Shown here in pieces: positions 1-13,117 of a DNA stretch of 64,000 nt (positions within the stretch are counted from its first letter, which is position 1; the number at the start of each line of letters is the position of its first letter). The position numbers and the translations under genes are program-made. The notes beneath the pieces are model-generated. The model was not told the origin of the DNA and did not search any database. It saw only the letters and a list, made by a program, of their open reading frames with translations. Origin of the DNA: Drosophila miranda (taxonomy: Eukaryota; Arthropoda; Insecta; Diptera; Drosophilidae); contig NC_046677.1 of NCBI RefSeq assembly GCF_003369915.1, forward strand, positions 11,160,001-11,224,000. Reading direction: 5' to 3'.

Positions 1-1871
1 TTCTGTTGCTGTTTTTTGCTGTGGTGCCGTTAAAATGTTTTAATATGTAAGTAATATGTGCAGATATATCATCCCATATCCCATATCCCATATAGGATAT
101 ATACGGAGTATGAAGTGGTGGTGCACATATCAACGCCGTGGCCCAACCCCATGGAAAAAAACACAACAAAAAAACTTCAACTTTTATTATTACATTTTTT
201 TTCTGCGGCCACATGCACGAGTGTATGTGTGTGTGTGTGTGTGTGTCTACGCTTGTGTTACGCCCTTTTTTCGGACAGTGCATTTTTAATATAATTTTTA
301 CAGCCCCATTCTCCATCTCTCCATATCGTCTCCCCTCTCACTTCCTCTTTCCCACACTGCGCCTTCCATTTCTCCATCCAATTTTTTTCCAGATTTTTCT
401 TTCTTTTTTTCCCTGCATTTTTTTTGTTGTCCCCTTCCCATCCCGCCCCCATTTTGCAACCTTGTTTGCAGTGGGCGTGTATGTATACATTTTTCACTGT
501 TTCTCATATATATATTTTTTTGCTGTTTGTATTTTTTGTTGTTTTTGTGTGCTGTCCGTGTCCGGAGATTCTTTTTTGGGGGTTGGTCTCTGCCCATTGG
601 CAAGTGTCCGGTTTGCAGGTGGCCCGTGGACCGTCGCTCGACGTTGCCGCTGCCGTTGCATATGCGAATTGTGTTTTTTTGCAACGCTTTTTTCTGTCCC
701 TTTTTTTCGCTTTTATTTGTATTTTTTTGTTTAATTTTTAAAAGGGGGAGTGCAAGTGGTTCTGGGTGTGACATGGGGTGGGAGCACGTAATAAGCAGGC
801 GACGTTGTCACGCATAGCGTCCAGCCAGGGGGGAGGAGCTGGAGGGGGAGGATATACTCCCATACAGAATGCTGGGGGGATCTGGGAGGATATTCCTTCT
901 ACGAGAATGGGGGATCCAGGGGATATACCATACAGAATGGGTGTGGTAGGGGGATATTCCATACAGATATAACTGAGGATAAGGGAGATATCCCATATAA
1001 AGTGGCCATGGGGCCATGGAAGGTGTTTTTCCCAGTAAACAGGACCCCAACAAAAAAAAATCATATATTTTTTGTTTCTGCCCCGTAAGCAAAAAGTATT
1101 TTGAAATGAATTTTTATATATATATATGCGTCTACAGGTTGGGGGACTGGTACATATATTGTTTTTTAGCGTATTTTAATTAATTAAAAATATAAATTAA
1201 AAATTGCATAATATTTTAATTGAAAATGGAGATGGGGGAAAAAGAAAGTGGGAAGGAGTGAACAGATACAAAAAGGAAACAGCAGATGAATTCAGAGAGA
1301 AGAGGGGGGGAAGGGGCGGAGTAGAGTTTGGAGATTATATCTGGTCAGAGCTCTGGCGAGACGGTTAATCTTTTTTTGGTATTGGAAAAGGGGTTCAAAT
1401 AAGCCAAGAGCTGGCCCCTTAACACATTCCACAAAGAAAGGTTGGGCCAAAGATCCATCTTGGCAGAAAATATCCATCTTTTATACGGGAGAGCCCTCAA
1501 ATTTCCACCAAATTTGATTGAAAGCTATAGAAAAAGATTCAAATGTTAATTTTGATACAAAATATGTAAATTTTCCAGCGGAAATCTTTCAGAACTGAAC
1601 TGAACTTCACTAAACTGCTCAAAAACCAACCAATATCCACCTCTTAAGATTTTCTACACAATTCCCTCCGTCATTAAATCAATCTTCAACCCAAAAAACA
1701 CTCAAAAAAGCCACAAAATACCTTGAATCATTTTTTAATAATCACAAAACTTAAGAGTAAAACCTTAAAATGTAACCTTATATCACAAGACAGCTTTAAC
1801 CTTCGATTCAGTAACCAGCAACGAAACCCAAACCCCACTGCAACCTTCTGGGAGAACGGAGTCTCCCTGTT
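1..1871. other. Intergenic, simple-sequence rich
   Basis: No gene is supported here. The stretch holds a TG run at about 225-246 and pyrimidine-rich DNA to 740. At about 840-1000 there are imperfect repeats built on a GGGGATATNCCATACAGAAT-like unit, and a shorter run of CCCATAT repeats lies at 70-100. On the minus strand an ATTAAA at 1734-1739 could serve as the polyadenylation signal of the lipase gene that ends at 1872. Confidence 0.6.
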
Positions 1872-3218
1872 TTAGCCAGGCCTCACCGCAAAGTAGGGCT
1901 GCTCTTCGCTGGGACACACGGTGCTCTCGAATAGCCCTGGAATGATGAAGGGTCGCGGTTTGCGATCGTCGGGGAGGAGCATGCTGTTCCACAGCATATT
2001 CGAGATGATGGCATGCCCCCGCTGACTGAAATGGAAGCAGTCGTGGGAGAAGAAACGCCAATCGGTGAAGCCATTCTTCAGCCTCGGAGCCGTGATATTG
2101 GCCAGCATGGGATGCGCCACAACGGCAAAGTCCTCGCGGTGGAACTCTGGCAGACGGGCAACCTCCAGATCCACCTGCTGCCAGCGCTGTAGGGTATCCA
2201 TGAGTTGGCTTTGCTGCGTCCGATTCAAGCGATCATTCATCAAACAGTGGCAGCCCACGCGGTGCACCACAAAGCACTGGAAGGGTATCTCCTTCATGGT
2301 CTTCAGGGTGAGGAGTATATTTGGCACCACGATCAGATTGATGAGCAAACGGGGCACATTGTCCCGCAGGAGGCGAAAGGCCTGTCGCAGATCTCTGGCA
2401 TGTTGGTCGAGAAGCGCCTGCGGCTCATCCCAGTGGCACATATCCGAGCAAAGGTCATTGTTTCCCACATAGACTGTCAGCAGCTTCCAGTGTCGCTGCA
2501 TATCCACATTCGGATCGCGGTGCAGCAGATCGATAAGGACACGGGCCTGAAAGGGCAAGTCCCTCGACATGATCATTGGTTCGGCAATGTTGAAGCGTGA
2601 GGATGGGTGATTGACCACCAAACTATTGGCCACCGAAAAGCCATACAATTTCGGATTGAATATCTTTAGGATATTCGGGAGCGTCACATACTTGCGCCAG
2701 TTCTCCAAGCCCCCACCGGAAAAGCTCAAGGCACGAAATTCATTGATCATATCCATGAAATTATTCGATAGAATACCATTTCCCGCCGATAGCGAGTCCC
2801 CAAAGGCGGCTATGATATCGATATCTCCAGGGCGCAACCTCTCCACCGATGTGGGGGGACTGTCGGATCTCGAGTTGTTCGCTGGACATGGAAATGGTTT
2901 CCTCTTGGAGATCGGTAGCTGTATCTTTCCCTCGCGCATGTTTCGATTCTTTAGGTCCTCGATATTTCGCAGTGCAAAATTTAACAAAACTCGTCGCGTG
3001 CCCACGAATAAATGTCGTAGATCTCTGTCGAAGGTAGTGTACTGCTGTAAACCATTCTCCAGTTTTCTTGGATCGTACCTCTGCGCATGGACTCCTATGT
3101 CCGCTAGGAGTCGGTCGGAGCGATTCTCTCCTCGGATTCGTCGGCTGTTCGATGTTGAAATGGGACTCATCAAAAGCAACAATGAGAGCAACCACAAAAA
3201 GCAGGCGATATTTGACAT
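1872..3218 (-). CDS. Secreted GDSL/SGNH phospholipase B-like enzyme
   Basis: This is an uninterrupted 448-residue reading frame. It starts with a hydrophobic signal peptide (residues about 4-22), so the product is probably secreted or passes through the ER. The SGNH/GDSL blocks are in order: FGDSLSAGNG with nucleophile Ser142, a glycine block GGGLENW near 168-173, GNND with Asn254, and SHDCFHFSQRGH with Asp393 and His396. This layout matches the animal phospholipase B1-like subfamily, which hydrolyses acyl esters of phospholipids and other lipids. Length fits single-domain insect members. The start was chosen because it directly precedes the signal peptide. No intron is needed to join the blocks. 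Insect genomes carry several such genes; CG11029 of D. melanogaster is a possible ortholog by neighbourhood, but this is from memory and unchecked. The substrate is unknown. Confidence 0.88.
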   Translation of the reverse strand: MSNIACFLWLLSLLLLMSPISTSNSRRIRGENRSDRLLADIGVHAQRYDPRKLENGLQQYTTFDRDLRHLFVGTRRVLLNFALRNIEDLKNRNMREGKIQLPISKRKPFPCPANNSRSDSPPTSVERLRPGDIDIIAAFGDSLSAGNGILSNNFMDMINEFRALSFSGGGLENWRKYVTLPNILKIFNPKLYGFSVANSLVVNHPSSRFNIAEPMIMSRDLPFQARVLIDLLHRDPNVDMQRHWKLLTVYVGNNDLCSDMCHWDEPQALLDQHARDLRQAFRLLRDNVPRLLINLIVVPNILLTLKTMKEIPFQCFVVHRVGCHCLMNDRLNRTQQSQLMDTLQRWQQVDLEVARLPEFHREDFAVVAHPMLANITAPRLKNGFTDWRFFSHDCFHFSQRGHAIISNMLWNSMLLPDDRKPRPFIIPGLFESTVCPSEEQPYFAVRPG

Positions 3219-6200
3219 TTTGAGGGGGATTTTTAAGGATTTCGGAGTGTGTTTTTATTTGGGGATCGTTGTCGTTTTGAGAGATATAACTTTGTTCATT
3301 TTCCTCTAATAGAAGAACCTCGGATTTTAGATCTTTGCAGATCGCATTGGATGTGGATGGTAATAAACGTTGTTCTCTGTCATCCACTAAAATATATTTA
3401 AAATTGTGTTGTGGATCGGGTTGTGGAACTTATTGTGGAACGTATTTCGGGAAGTTGGCAGAGTAGATAAATCTTTCACATTAAAAAGTCTGGAATTCTC
3501 TTTGTGGATGTGGATTGTATTTGGCGAGTGTCTGGAACTTCTGCTCATTAAGAACTTCAGTTGCAGATAGAACTCTGTTCATAAGAATCCACTCTAAGAA
3601 TTTTAAGAACACCTTCGTTTGGAATCTTTTCGGTAGAAATTAGTTCATTTGAACCCACTTTAAGCACTCTTTTAGTTTCATTAACATGGTTTTCTTTATT
3701 AAATTTCTTTTGAAGAAATAAACCCCTTTTATAAATCTCGTAAAAAACTTTAGTTCTTTTAAGCACTTTCCACAGAAATTACACCAAAAATTCGCTAAAG
3801 ATGCAATCACTTTTGTCTGTTCTTTAGGGTTCCCTTAAGGGTTTTACTTCAAGACTTTCTGCGTTTCACTATTGCTCCGCATCCCACACGATGGACTTCT
3901 GAACGCGTTCTCATCCACAGAGCGTATGCGTCGAGCGTTTTTGTACACCGCCTAAATTGTTTCTGAACATGGAAACAGACTTCACTCGAAAAACTTCACT
4001 CAGACAAAGAGAGACGTACCGAGGGGTACACAGAGCGGGACTGGCTCAGAACTTGACTTAAAAGCGTTGACCGAGACATTAACAATCATGAAACAACAAC
4101 AACAGCGCCTGATAGCAGCACACACACACACAGGCACAAAGTGCCCTCTGGGGTTCAAAGATAAAACCACACAGAAAACCTCCGAAAAAAAATACAGTTT
4201 ACTAAACAAAATAATTACCTTGGTGGCAGGCAGACAGGCAGGCAGGCAAAAACATTGGATGCTACTGCCACCACAAGCAACATGACAACGTACACTTATA
4301 TTTCTATATAAAACAATAAATATTAATAAATTGGAGCTCCACAACGGGCGAAGCGCACGCACGCATGCGCAGAGGCGTAGACTTTGAGCTCGAAAAAGTA
4401 CTCATCCCAAAAGGGGGTTTGGGTTTTATCCCCATTTAGGTGGGTTATTGGGTCAAGCGATGGATGATCTATAAAGAGAGCGTATTAAAAGGGGTTAATG
4501 GTTCCCAAATGATCTTTAAGAAACCCTGTTTAGGGGTGGTTCCCCATAGGTGTCAGAAATTATTCAAAACTTCAATTACTTTCCATTTTTAAGGTTTAGT
4601 TTCAAAGATTTAAGACTAGATTTGACCTGTGACTTTTTTTTAGGTAGAGAATAAAGTACTTTAAGAGCTTTAAACCATGAAGGAAGTAGTGCATTAGAAA
4701 CAATCTTTTAGAGAATTTTCGTATATCATGACCTTAATTTAAAAAATCCCCCTTTTAGCCATTCAAAAAATATTAAATGGTTGTATTTTATAGTTTTGTT
4801 TACAGAAATCACCTCAAGAAATCGTGTATCATAGTTTCTAGCATAAATATGCATAAATAGCATACCCCTGTTACCCACTGCCCACGCCACTGCTTCGCTC
4901 TTTACACCCATTAACCGCCTTAGATTTTATCTTCATTGAAGCCTAGATTTCTGAATGGTTTGAACATAATAGTTTTGATCGCAGAAATACCCCCCAAAGT
5001 TTATATATCTTAGTTTTCAGTACAAATATCCCCCTTTTAATATTCCGCACGCCTCTGCATCTCTACCACCATCTACCGCCTTAGATCTCATCTCCATTCA
5101 AGCCAAAAAACAAAACGTGCCAAATATTTGCACACATTTGGGGCTTTGCTTTGACTAAAGCTACAGTTTTCTAATGTAATTGTTGCTTACTCGCACTCAT
5201 GGCCTGCAATGTGAATAGCTAATTGTTTGCTTAGATCTTTCAAGAGAGATAGATTCACTCTTGAGAGATACACTTGAGACGGTGACTGAGGGCCCCTTGC
5301 CCGCCGGGGTATGGGTATAGCATCCGTTTTTGGCTCGAACTTGATAGCGGTTATTGCCCGAGAAGATAATTGAAATAAAATATTATTCACTAAAGTGATC
5401 TATAAATATATGACTCAACGGCGGCGGAGCTCTTGTTTGTGTATTTCTAGGCGTGTCATATGAAGGCTGTAGTAAATATACCCTGCGGCTGCTGCGACTC
5501 CTCCGACCGTCAGAGAAGCAGCAGAGGGGCCCGTGAGCGTGATGGAATTTCGAGTTTATGGAATTGCGACTTCCGCTTGGGTCCCCGAGTCCCCCCCCTG
5601 GGTAACGGGTTCTGGGAAGCGTTGCCTGCCTTTTATTGTTGGGGCAGATCAAGTGCTGCAGAGTGCGTCTGGGGCGACGCCTTTATAGCAATGAGACCCT
5701 CCACAAGGCATGGAACCCTCACAAAAAAAAAAAGAGCTACTCAATGGAAAAACACTCATTGACAGGTTTCAAGAGTTGTGCGTCATGGAAAGGAGGTCTT
5801 AAATTACCCATAAGCTAATGGAAATGACCGGGAGTACGTCATATCAATCATAATTAAAAAGATAATGATGGTTTTACCATAAATTGTGTATCGTATTCCA
5901 CAGGAACAGGCCATTCTTTTAATTAAAATATCATGCTTTGGCTTCAATGTTCATCCGAAAATACTCTAAATTACTTGTGGAGTTTGATCTTCTAAGAATT
6001 TCGACCCCTGATCCTGAGGTACAGTCGGGCCTCTCTATATTGCTTCCGCTACATAAAAAACGACAAAAAAAAGCGACACAAACACTCGACGTATGTAGCA
6101 CTTCTACTTCTGCTGTTGTTGGTATTTACACGAGTTCTGTGTTTGTTTTATATAACATGTCTAAGGTACAAGTACTTGTCTTAACTCACATGATTGTTTA

Positions 6201-9200
6201 GCTAAAACGGCTATTCTTAGAGAGGAAATAACGCCTGTCACTATAGTGTTAAAGTGTTGTTCTAAAGAAATAAAGCAAATAGCGAACCTTAGCCAAGAGA
6301 GTAGGGATGGCATAATAAAATATCTCACAAAATATTCGTTTTTACGGATTGCAAAACATTAAACCAATCGATATTTTAAAATAATTTATCAAAATATCGA
6401 TCAATTGAAAAATTCTGTGTATTGTTAAATACATGAAAGTTCAAATAAAGAAATATCTAAATATTATCGGTATAATAAGAGATATAATTGAAAAATATGT
6501 ATTGAAAAACATTATTATTATTAAAATTTTGATAAAATATGGACAAACTAAACAATTTTGTATATTGTTAAAATATGTTTGGATTAATTTGGCTTTATTT
6601 ACGTTATTTTTCTTATTCTTTTCCATATGTCGCCTATCGATATAATCAAAAGGCAATGATTCATAGGTACCGTATTATTTTTAAGCTCTATCTGCATAAA
6701 AGTTCCAATACAAAGTTATCTACAAATTACGGATAATTTATCCATGTAATAAGATATACCATTGAACCACCAGGACATACAAGATCTAAAAGTATTTTGG
6801 GTATGAGTATTTAAGCGAAATAATACTTTTTAAGTGAAAATCCATGTCTTTAGCAGTCTGGAAACCTTTTTCACAGTCATTAGAAGACAAAGGCGTATGT
6901 AAAATACGAAAAAGTTAGTCATCAGAAACTATTCCAGTTTGGAAAATAATTTATAGAGGCTGTAACCTTTTGCTACAAAATCAAGTCATTAAATAAAAAA
7001 TTCCGGGAATTAGCTTAAGCCCCAGGCGGTCTAAGACATTCATCGTTTAACTCAAGCATTGATTAAGTTTAGTATAGAAATTGAATATCAATTATCACAT
7101 ACAATATCTGAGAGGAGAACTGGACAGAGAGAACTTTTATAGCATGACAATAATTTGTATGCGAAATGCCCTTTTATACGGCTCTATCGAGGGGAGTGAA
7201 TTATTATGCATAAATTCCAATTCCAACAGCAATTACGGTTCAAAGTTCGCTCATTTAAAGAATATTAAATTCCCGCAAGTGATAGTGGGGGGGTATAAAT
7301 AGGGGTTTTAATCGCAGCGGGTGTCTGATCTATATTCATTCATCTAGTTTTTCCCCCTTTCGACAGCCAGTCTGTCAGGCCGACTGTCAAATGAGTCTCA
7401 ATTAAATAAATGCCACTTTCTGAATGGAGTTGTTGTCTCCACTGTATGCGATGTCGATCAAAATGCCGCAGTTTCGTTTCATTTAAGCCTAATTGAGGGA
7501 TCATTAAGAGGATTGCCACTGTACAGATGTTGCGCTGTAGCTGGGGCTGTGGCTCTGGCTGTTATTGAAGCTGAAACACTGCTCATCGAGCAACATTGTT
7601 GCCGAGCTTTTTGTTTCTGGGGAAAGAAAGCTCAAATTGATTGTATTTTAATGCTAATTGGGCTTTAATTAGCATACAATCTGGTTACCTGGCGGATCGT
7701 CAGCTTCTGGTGATAGGCTCCGTGTTTGCTCAAGAAATCAACACCATATTTTGGGGCAGTTTTTGGTCTGATTGAAGAGATTTTTGGATGAAAGCTTTCA
7801 AGAGAGACTTAAAGCGAAAACTTTCAAGAGAGGCTTGAGACACAAATGAAGCGCGAAAAAAGCTTCAAAATGTTGCCAGATCGCTTGATGAGCGGGAAAA
7901 ATTATTTTAAAGGGTCTTAAAATTATGATAAATACTACAAAGCACTTTAAAATTATTTAAAATGTACCTAATTATTATTTATTTCAATTATTGTGTATAT
8001 ATATTTTTAAGTGTTTTTTTATCATTTTAAATGAGTGTTTAATGTTTTTATAATTCTTTTATATTACGAAAATGCCCAGCTTATAAGTTTTTCATAAAAT
8101 TTCGATATTTCTTTGACATATTTAATCATATTTAAGCCCAACTTATTTTTTTCACATTAAATCTCTTTCCTATTGAACATCAACATTTTCCTCATTCGCG
8201 TACAATTGGCAAATCCGTGGCTAAAAAAAACCTTGAACTATACCTAAAAATCCCTCACAAATGTCAACAATTATACAGAAATAATTCCACAAAAGTTTCC
8301 AAACAAAAAACCGGAGCGTTAGTTATTGTTCAAAGCCTGGACAAAAAATGTTGTACTATTACACAAATTTATTTACCCAATGCGGCTTTTAATTGCAGTT
8401 TAATTATTGTAATATTGCGATTTATCAGCGGAGGAAAAACAAGAATGCAGAAGAGAGACAGAGAGGAAAAACGTGTCAGTTGGGGAAAATTGGCTTGTAA
8501 TTTATATATTTTTTTACATGCCATATAATCGACAAATGATGGAAGATAAGGCGCAGGGCGTTGTCATAATAATAATAAAATAAAATAATTGTATTTATTT
8601 CTGCCCATTTTTTTTTTATCGAATTTTATTTGCTGAATAATCGTAATGCAGGCAATTGAAAGACAGACTGCGCGTCGGGGGCAGGGCACAACAAACCCAT
8701 AAATTATTACAAAACTCCTATAACCTCGCGCTGCAATTGCCAAGCGCGAGAGAGAGAGAGAGAGACATAGAGAGAGATGGGGGTAAAGAGAGCAGCGTAG
8801 TGGGAAAAGAGAGACAGACAGAGAGAGGAGCATAGAGAAAGAGATAGAGATAGAGCTATTTGGATGAGCTGGAAAAATACAGACCACAGACAGAGGAAAC
8901 CACGAGGCAAAAGTTGCATTTTCATTTTGCATAGACAAACGTATTTTATTTATAAAGAAAAACCGAATTATTATTACTCTTTCCATGCAATTAATATTTT
9001 TCCAGGTTTTTAGAGAAATTTTTAATTTGAATTTCGTTTAACTTTTTTTTTATGACTGTAGATATTTTTAGATCATGATGAATTTTGGTGCATTCCATGA
9101 AATTAGAGCGCTTTGCGTTCGAAATTGTAGACGCTATAAACTTTTCCTCCATTCGCGACGGTCATATATTTTCCTAAAAGACTTATCCGATTACGATGAA

Positions 9201-12200
9201 TTTTTGTATATTGGTAGATATATATTATTATTCCAAAAATGATCGCCCTATCTACCTGATTTTTTATACTTATCAAAAAAACATACAATATATCCCAATA
9301 TTTCCTAATTTTCTCCTATATTCTGCTCAAATATGATCCCCAATCAAAACACCTGGAAAATTAAGTATGCCCCAAGGTAAAGGGCATGCCACCAAAGACC
9401 CTAAAGAGCGTTCCACCGTTGCGCTACATCGCAGAGGGCAAGACTGGAGGGGGAAACTAGTTAACAATTGCACAACCCCGCCAGTAGCAGCAGCAACAAC
9501 AACAAGGTTTGCGACATTTTGGTCAGCGTTTAAGCCAGAAAAAAATTAAACGTTGCCATTTGTAGACGGGTCTGCCCTGATCAATAACCCAAGAAAGAGC
9601 GGGATCCCAGAGAGAGTGAGAGAGAGAGAGAGGGCCGCCCCAGAGGCAAGCGGCAGAGCAGAAGAGGCAACAGGTGGAACACCAGGCAAGTGGTCAATGC
9701 GTTCAACATACCCTAAGTGGGTTAATTTGTCTGTCTGTCTGCCTGTCTGCCTGTCCGGTCCGACTGACAGAGCCGACTCTCTGTGATAACAAACATCGAC
9801 ACGGCCGAAGGCAGGCAGCGGCGTGCAAACTCCAGAGACGCCATAAACCAAAAGCCAGGCCCAAAAGTCAGGCCAAGACGAAGAGCCAAGAGCCAAGTGC
9901 CAAGCGACGCGGCGCGACGCGTTGGGGCTCTTGCGCAGTCGCAGCCGTCGCAGCAGCAGCGTCAAGGTCGCCTATTGTAAAAGAAAGCGCCATCGAATGG
10001 CCTTGAACACGAAAAAAAAAAACGAAGAAATATGGTTAAAAGCCAATGGCTAAATGGTGAATGAAGAAGCAGTCGAAGCAGCAGACAAAACGTCAGCTAA
10101 AAAAAGATGATTTCGGGCTTCGGGATGAAGAAAAATCGAAAGACATGAACCCCAGACTTTGGATATGCTCTCTTTTGTTTCGAACCCCGAAAACCCATGG
10201 AAACATCCAAAATATGTGAGCAAACAAGCGTGTTTTTTTTAAGTGCCATAAACTTTATGCTTTTGTAAGACAATGAATGAAAGACAAAGACCCGAAAGAG
10301 CCGAATGAGCCAAATGTTTCAAACGTATTTAGTTTGCAAAAAAAAAACAACAAAAAAGCACTTGTGCAAGAGGGCGACAGCATCTCCAAACAAACCTGGT
10401 CAAAAATGTGTTAAATTGGGGTTAAATGGTTGGCAAATGGGGTAATTGTATGGAGATTTAAATCAGAAATTTGCCCGGGCTCTCAGACTTGGGATTCGAT
10501 TCGAATCGATGGGGAAATAAAGGTAGTTTTGCACAAGTGTTTAAATCAAATGAGAGTGTTTGACTTCGGCCTTCGGTAGATACAGGAAAAGATAGTATAA
10601 ATGTTGGGAGCTACTAACCAAAAGTCGGGGCTCTTTCGTAGATGTTTTTCGTGTTAACTTTTAACCCTCAGAGTTTAAAGTTTTGCAGCTACATTTTCTT
10701 GTGAATTTAAAGTTTAAAGACCCTAGAAAACTTATAGATTGTACTTTGTTCTTGTTTTATGGGAATTTTACGACTGTTATGCTCTCAAACATTGGACTCC
10801 CATTGTATGTACATCGTTTCAGACCCTTAAAATATAAAACTAAGGCTTTCACATACACCCCTTTCTTCTCCAGAACATATTGCCATTACAGAATCCCTTT
10901 CCGCACTACATATATAAGATTCTATTCCAAAAATGTGTTATTTTCATTATTATTTTGTCCAGACTTCTGTTTAGCCATTTAAACATTTTTAGAGACCCCA
11001 AAAAACACTCTCCACACGGAAGTGTTTAGCCTCAAAAGAATTCTGTTGAAAGTCTGCCTCTAAAGAGTTATAGTTATAAAGAATATTGTTTATACCATTT
11101 ATAACACGCCATTTTCTCAACTTTTGGACATCAGAGATCAGGTGGACAGGGTTCAAAGGTTAACCAAGCGTTGCTATGAAACCGTCTAATGATTCTCTCC
11201 ATAAAGTCTGTAATTTCCGTAGTCCAATTAACACGATAATCGGACATTAGCAACAAAAGCAAACAAACTACATACATATTTGCATGTTGTAATTTAGATC
11301 ATGAGAAAACATGCAATGTTTTTGGAAAAAATACCTGAAAAAACCAGGAAATCTATAACTGAATTCTTTTAATTATTAATGGAATGATGAATGATGAAAC
11401 AATGATTTCCGAAATCAATGAAACAATTGAAACCTTTTATATAAGGCATAATGAAATGCGCAATTAGTTGACGTCTTTGATAAAAATGAGAGACTCACCG
11501 CAGAATAATAATTGTTATAATTATAGAAAACAGTTGTATTTAAGACACATTTACATACCTGCAACGAGAGAGAGAGAGAAAATTGTTTAAAGATAAGAAT
11601 TAAATCGATTCATTATTTCTTGCGGAACTGGTTCCAGTCGCATATCAGAATTAGTACGAGTCCGAGTAGAATCCATTAATATGGATGACTAAAAACCAAG
11701 ACTTCCAGCGACTACAACAAAGTGGCTGAAAACGTTAGGAAAAATACCAGTATTTATACTATAGAGTGTTGAGAGGGTTTTCCTTTGTGAATCGATCTCT
11801 AAAATGATGACCCTATTCAGCAGAGAGTAAATCCTTCTTCATCAATTCAATTTTTTTATAGATTAATGGCACAGTTTGATAGATTAATGGTTTGGTTTCA
11901 CACAAATCAATATATATATATATATTTAATGACATTTCTCGCTTTGAAGACATAAATCAACGAGGCTTTATGGTAATTAAATTCAGAAATTCTTTCTGCG
12001 TTGTATTGGGTACATTTTTTATCTAATTTCAAGCGTATATCTAAAAACAAAGAACATTTAGGGTTGAAGTCTTTTGAACACAAAATATAGCAATATTTTT
12101 TTTATTTTGAAAGGTTTTGAATTTATTTGCTAATTTTAATTAGGCAAAGCAATTAATATTGCTTCAAAAAGTGATACAAAAAAAAGCCGAGAGTTTATAT

Positions 12201-12840
12201 TAGACACTTTAAAAAAAATATAAAAGATCCATTTCCCACTTCAAAAACGTTTATCCATAAATAATATTTAACAATATGGGAGGATAAACTATCTTGTATG
12301 GGATCTTCTTCTCTCCCCTTAAATTCCCCGAGAATATATCTAAAAATAAGAAGAGTAAAAAATCTCGTAATATTTATCAATAATTTACCATTTTTCTATT
12401 TATTTGCTGATTGTTTTTATATGAAAGTTCATTCAATAACTGACAGAAAGCACTTGGGGTTTTTGCTTAAAAGTTATTCTATTACTTAAGATATTCCCCT
12501 CTTAAATGAAACTGTGCAATCAAGTAAATCTAGTCATATCTCTCGTACATTACAAAATAACCTGCCAATAGAAGAGATAAAAATCTGCTAAGGAAAAAAA
12601 GTTCCCCAGACACACGCAGAGAAAAAATAAAAAAGAAGTAAAAATAAGTGCTGTGTTGTGCCGCATTAAAAATTTCATTTCAGAGACAATCTATCTTCTG
12701 TGTTTTTTTTTGCATTTTATTCAACTTTTTTTTGTCGTTGGGCTTCGAAAAGAAAAAAAGCGCCACCGCTCGACGATCGGGCGTCTGGTCTGGTCTGAAA
12801 GCTCAAAAGTCAGGCGCTTAAAGTCAAGCTTGCGAGTGCG
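3219..12840. other. Long non-coding stretch between lipase and candidate 5' exon
   Basis: I see no reading frame with protein-like features in these 9.6 kb. Contents include the lipase promoter side (3.2-4 kb), CA and CAGG runs near 4120 and 4230, and AT-rich DNA at 6.3-6.7 kb with several ATCGAT sites. There is a GA-rich tract at 8745-8850 and another at 9615-9632, followed by GC-richer DNA with CAG-type repeats at 9780-9980. AT-rich DNA follows to 12.7 kb. The short reading frames present have biased, low-complexity translations. Confidence 0.5.
6367..6406. repeat. Inverted ATCGAT pair
   Basis: ATCGATATTTT and AAAATATCGAT form an imperfect inverted repeat separated by about 15 bases, and a perfect TATCGATA lies downstream at 6635-6642. 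The CGATA motif is recognised by the fly factors DREF and BEAF-32, so an insulator or promoter role is possible. The surrounding DNA is very AT-rich and no gene start is visible nearby, so this remains a motif observation only. Confidence 0.35.
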
Positions 12841-13117
12841 CGATCCGTCGGCGGTTTGCTTCAGTCGTCAACCGGAGCTTGCGAGCAGCACTTGGGGCCA
12901 AGTGGAATCGCGCGAGTAACCGCCGAAGTAAAAAGAAAAACGGAAAAGGCCAGGCCAAGCAGCACTCTTGAGACGCAAACACACAAAAACAAAAATCAAG
13001 CGAAAAAGCGAAAAGCCAAAAATTGCAACACAAAAAGCGCGCGTGCGCAACAAACAAAACACCAAAATACAAGAGTTAGAAGGAGAGAAATAGAAGAAAA
13101 ATCACTCGCTGAATACG
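12841..13117 (+). promoter_or_regulatory. Candidate promoter and non-coding first exon
   Basis: Here GC-rich DNA rises sharply out of AT-rich flanks. An initiator-like TCAGTC (12861-12866) is followed by A-rich sequence of the kind found in fly 5' leaders, with CAAAAAC and GCGCGTGCGC segments, and then by a possible donor ACG|GTACGA at 13117/13118. The nearest downstream acceptor with a plus-strand coding start is TTCCACAG at 20265, 15 bases before the ABC-transporter ATG. One reading is therefore a non-coding first exon with an intron of about 7.1 kb. This is inference; no transcript evidence is available. Confidence 0.3.

Noticed and set aside
138..774. Overlapping reading frames of up to 198 residues on both strands
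   Set aside because: They translate TG and T-rich simple sequence; composition is dominated by Phe, Cys and Val or by Lys, with no domain, signal or splice logic.
2065..3309. Plus-strand frames of 131-232 residues opposite the lipase
   Set aside because: They are antisense shadows of a well-supported coding sequence.
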